64,000 bases of DNA from a virus. The position numbers were made by a program, and so were the translations under genes. The stretch lies in the IMG/VR virus record IMGVR_UViG_3300008111_000011, positions 1-64,000 of that record; one strand, given 5' to 3'. Below are positions 63,814 through 64,000 of the stretch, piece by piece. How positions within the stretch are numbered: position 1 is the stretch's first letter; every line of letters starts with the position of its first letter. The notes under the pieces were generated by a model. The model saw only the letters and a program-made list of their open reading frames with translations. It had not been told where the DNA came from and searched no databases.

Positions 63814-64000
63814 ATGACTGACTACCAACAAGAAATCAAAGATCTTACAACCACAAGATCTCTGCGTCTACTGCGTGATGGTTTCAAGAGTGATTTTGCA
63901 ACGTTTGCTTACGCCGATGAGCGCATGACAGAATTGTTACAAGAACTTTCAAGTGAATTTGTCCAGGCAAACATTCCTATAGTTGATGAGGATAATGCAA
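63814..64000 (+). CDS. partial early-type protein, cut by window end
   Basis: Open to the window end: MTDYQQEIKDLTTTRSLRLL, RDGFKSDFATFAYADERMTE, an all-helical acidic sequence. An in-frame ATG at 63784 would add ten residues. The complete length is not visible. No function assigned. Confidence 0.55.
   Translation, partial: MTDYQQEIKDLTTTRSLRLLRDGFKSDFATFAYADERMTELLQELSSEFVQANIPIVDEDNA

Noticed and set aside
1-64000. CRISPR arrays, insertion sequences, integrase or attachment sites
   Set aside because: No spaced direct repeats, transposase or integrase-like proteins were seen. The only repeats are inside fibre and adhesin genes.

Overview
This window looks like part of the genome of a T4-like cyanomyovirus, a contractile-tailed phage of marine Synechococcus or Prochlorococcus. 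The evidence is a set of T4 core genes (33, 59, 32, 53, 48, 4, 26, 51, 5, uvsW-like helicase) on an AT-rich backbone, mixed with genes typical of cyanophages: psbA, psbD, speD, thyX, phoH, a CP12-like gene, a PD-(D/E)XK exonuclease, thermonuclease, glutaredoxin and several 2-oxoglutarate/Fe(II) oxygenases. I see no integrase, rRNA or CRISPR array. Genes are tightly packed, often joined by ATGA or TAATG overlaps, and T4-type late promoter motifs (NATAAATA) precede structural genes.

Layout. 1-3.9 kb: small genes, a secreted metallopeptidase-like protein, a probable capsid-packaged internal protein, a structural-type protein and a thermonuclease. 3.9-6.15 kb, minus strand: four genes, three with signal peptides. 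6.2-8.65 kb: psbA (D1) and psbD (D2), each with its own terminator, behind a combined early/late promoter and a folded leader. 8.7-13.7 kb: small genes, an oxygenase, glutaredoxin, a tryptophan-halogenase-like flavoenzyme and speD. 13.7-14.2 kb: a host-type promoter, a glutamine-II (downstream-peptide) riboswitch, its YRG peptide and a terminator whose loop carries the next promoter's -35 box. 14.2-19 kb: thyX, phoH, exonuclease, late-transcription coactivator gp33, helicase loader gp59, ssDNA-binding gp32. 19-34.9 kb: baseplate and tail genes, including a 1027-residue protein with a rearranged M23 endopeptidase and an RlpA-like domain, and a CP12-like gene between the hub genes. 34.9-36.9 kb: three tRNAs (Ile-UAU, Leu-UAA, Thr-UGU), small genes and a Mom-like acyltransferase. 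36.9-51.2 kb: tail fibres with S74 chaperone ends, glycine-rich adhesins and oxygenases. 51.2-55.1 kb: a metallopeptidase-like gene and a promoter-led cassette of one predicted restriction endonuclease plus two N6-adenine methyltransferases. 55.1-64 kb: three consecutive iron-oxygenase genes, many small early-type genes, a UvsW-like helicase, and several host-type promoters with palindromes.

How it fits together. Early and middle functions (tRNAs, helicase, R-M cassette, small genes) sit behind sigma70-like promoters. Virion genes sit behind NATAAATA motifs, consistent with the gp33 gene. Metabolic genes (psbA, psbD, speD, thyX, glutaredoxin, CP12-like) would keep photosystem II running and favour nucleotide supply over carbon fixation during infection. 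The features I judge most worth following are the rearranged M23-RlpA tail protein, the phage-borne restriction-modification cassette, the CP12-like gene in the baseplate operon, the apparently doubled glutamine riboswitch, and the palindromic elements at early promoters. All functions are read from sequence motifs without database searches.
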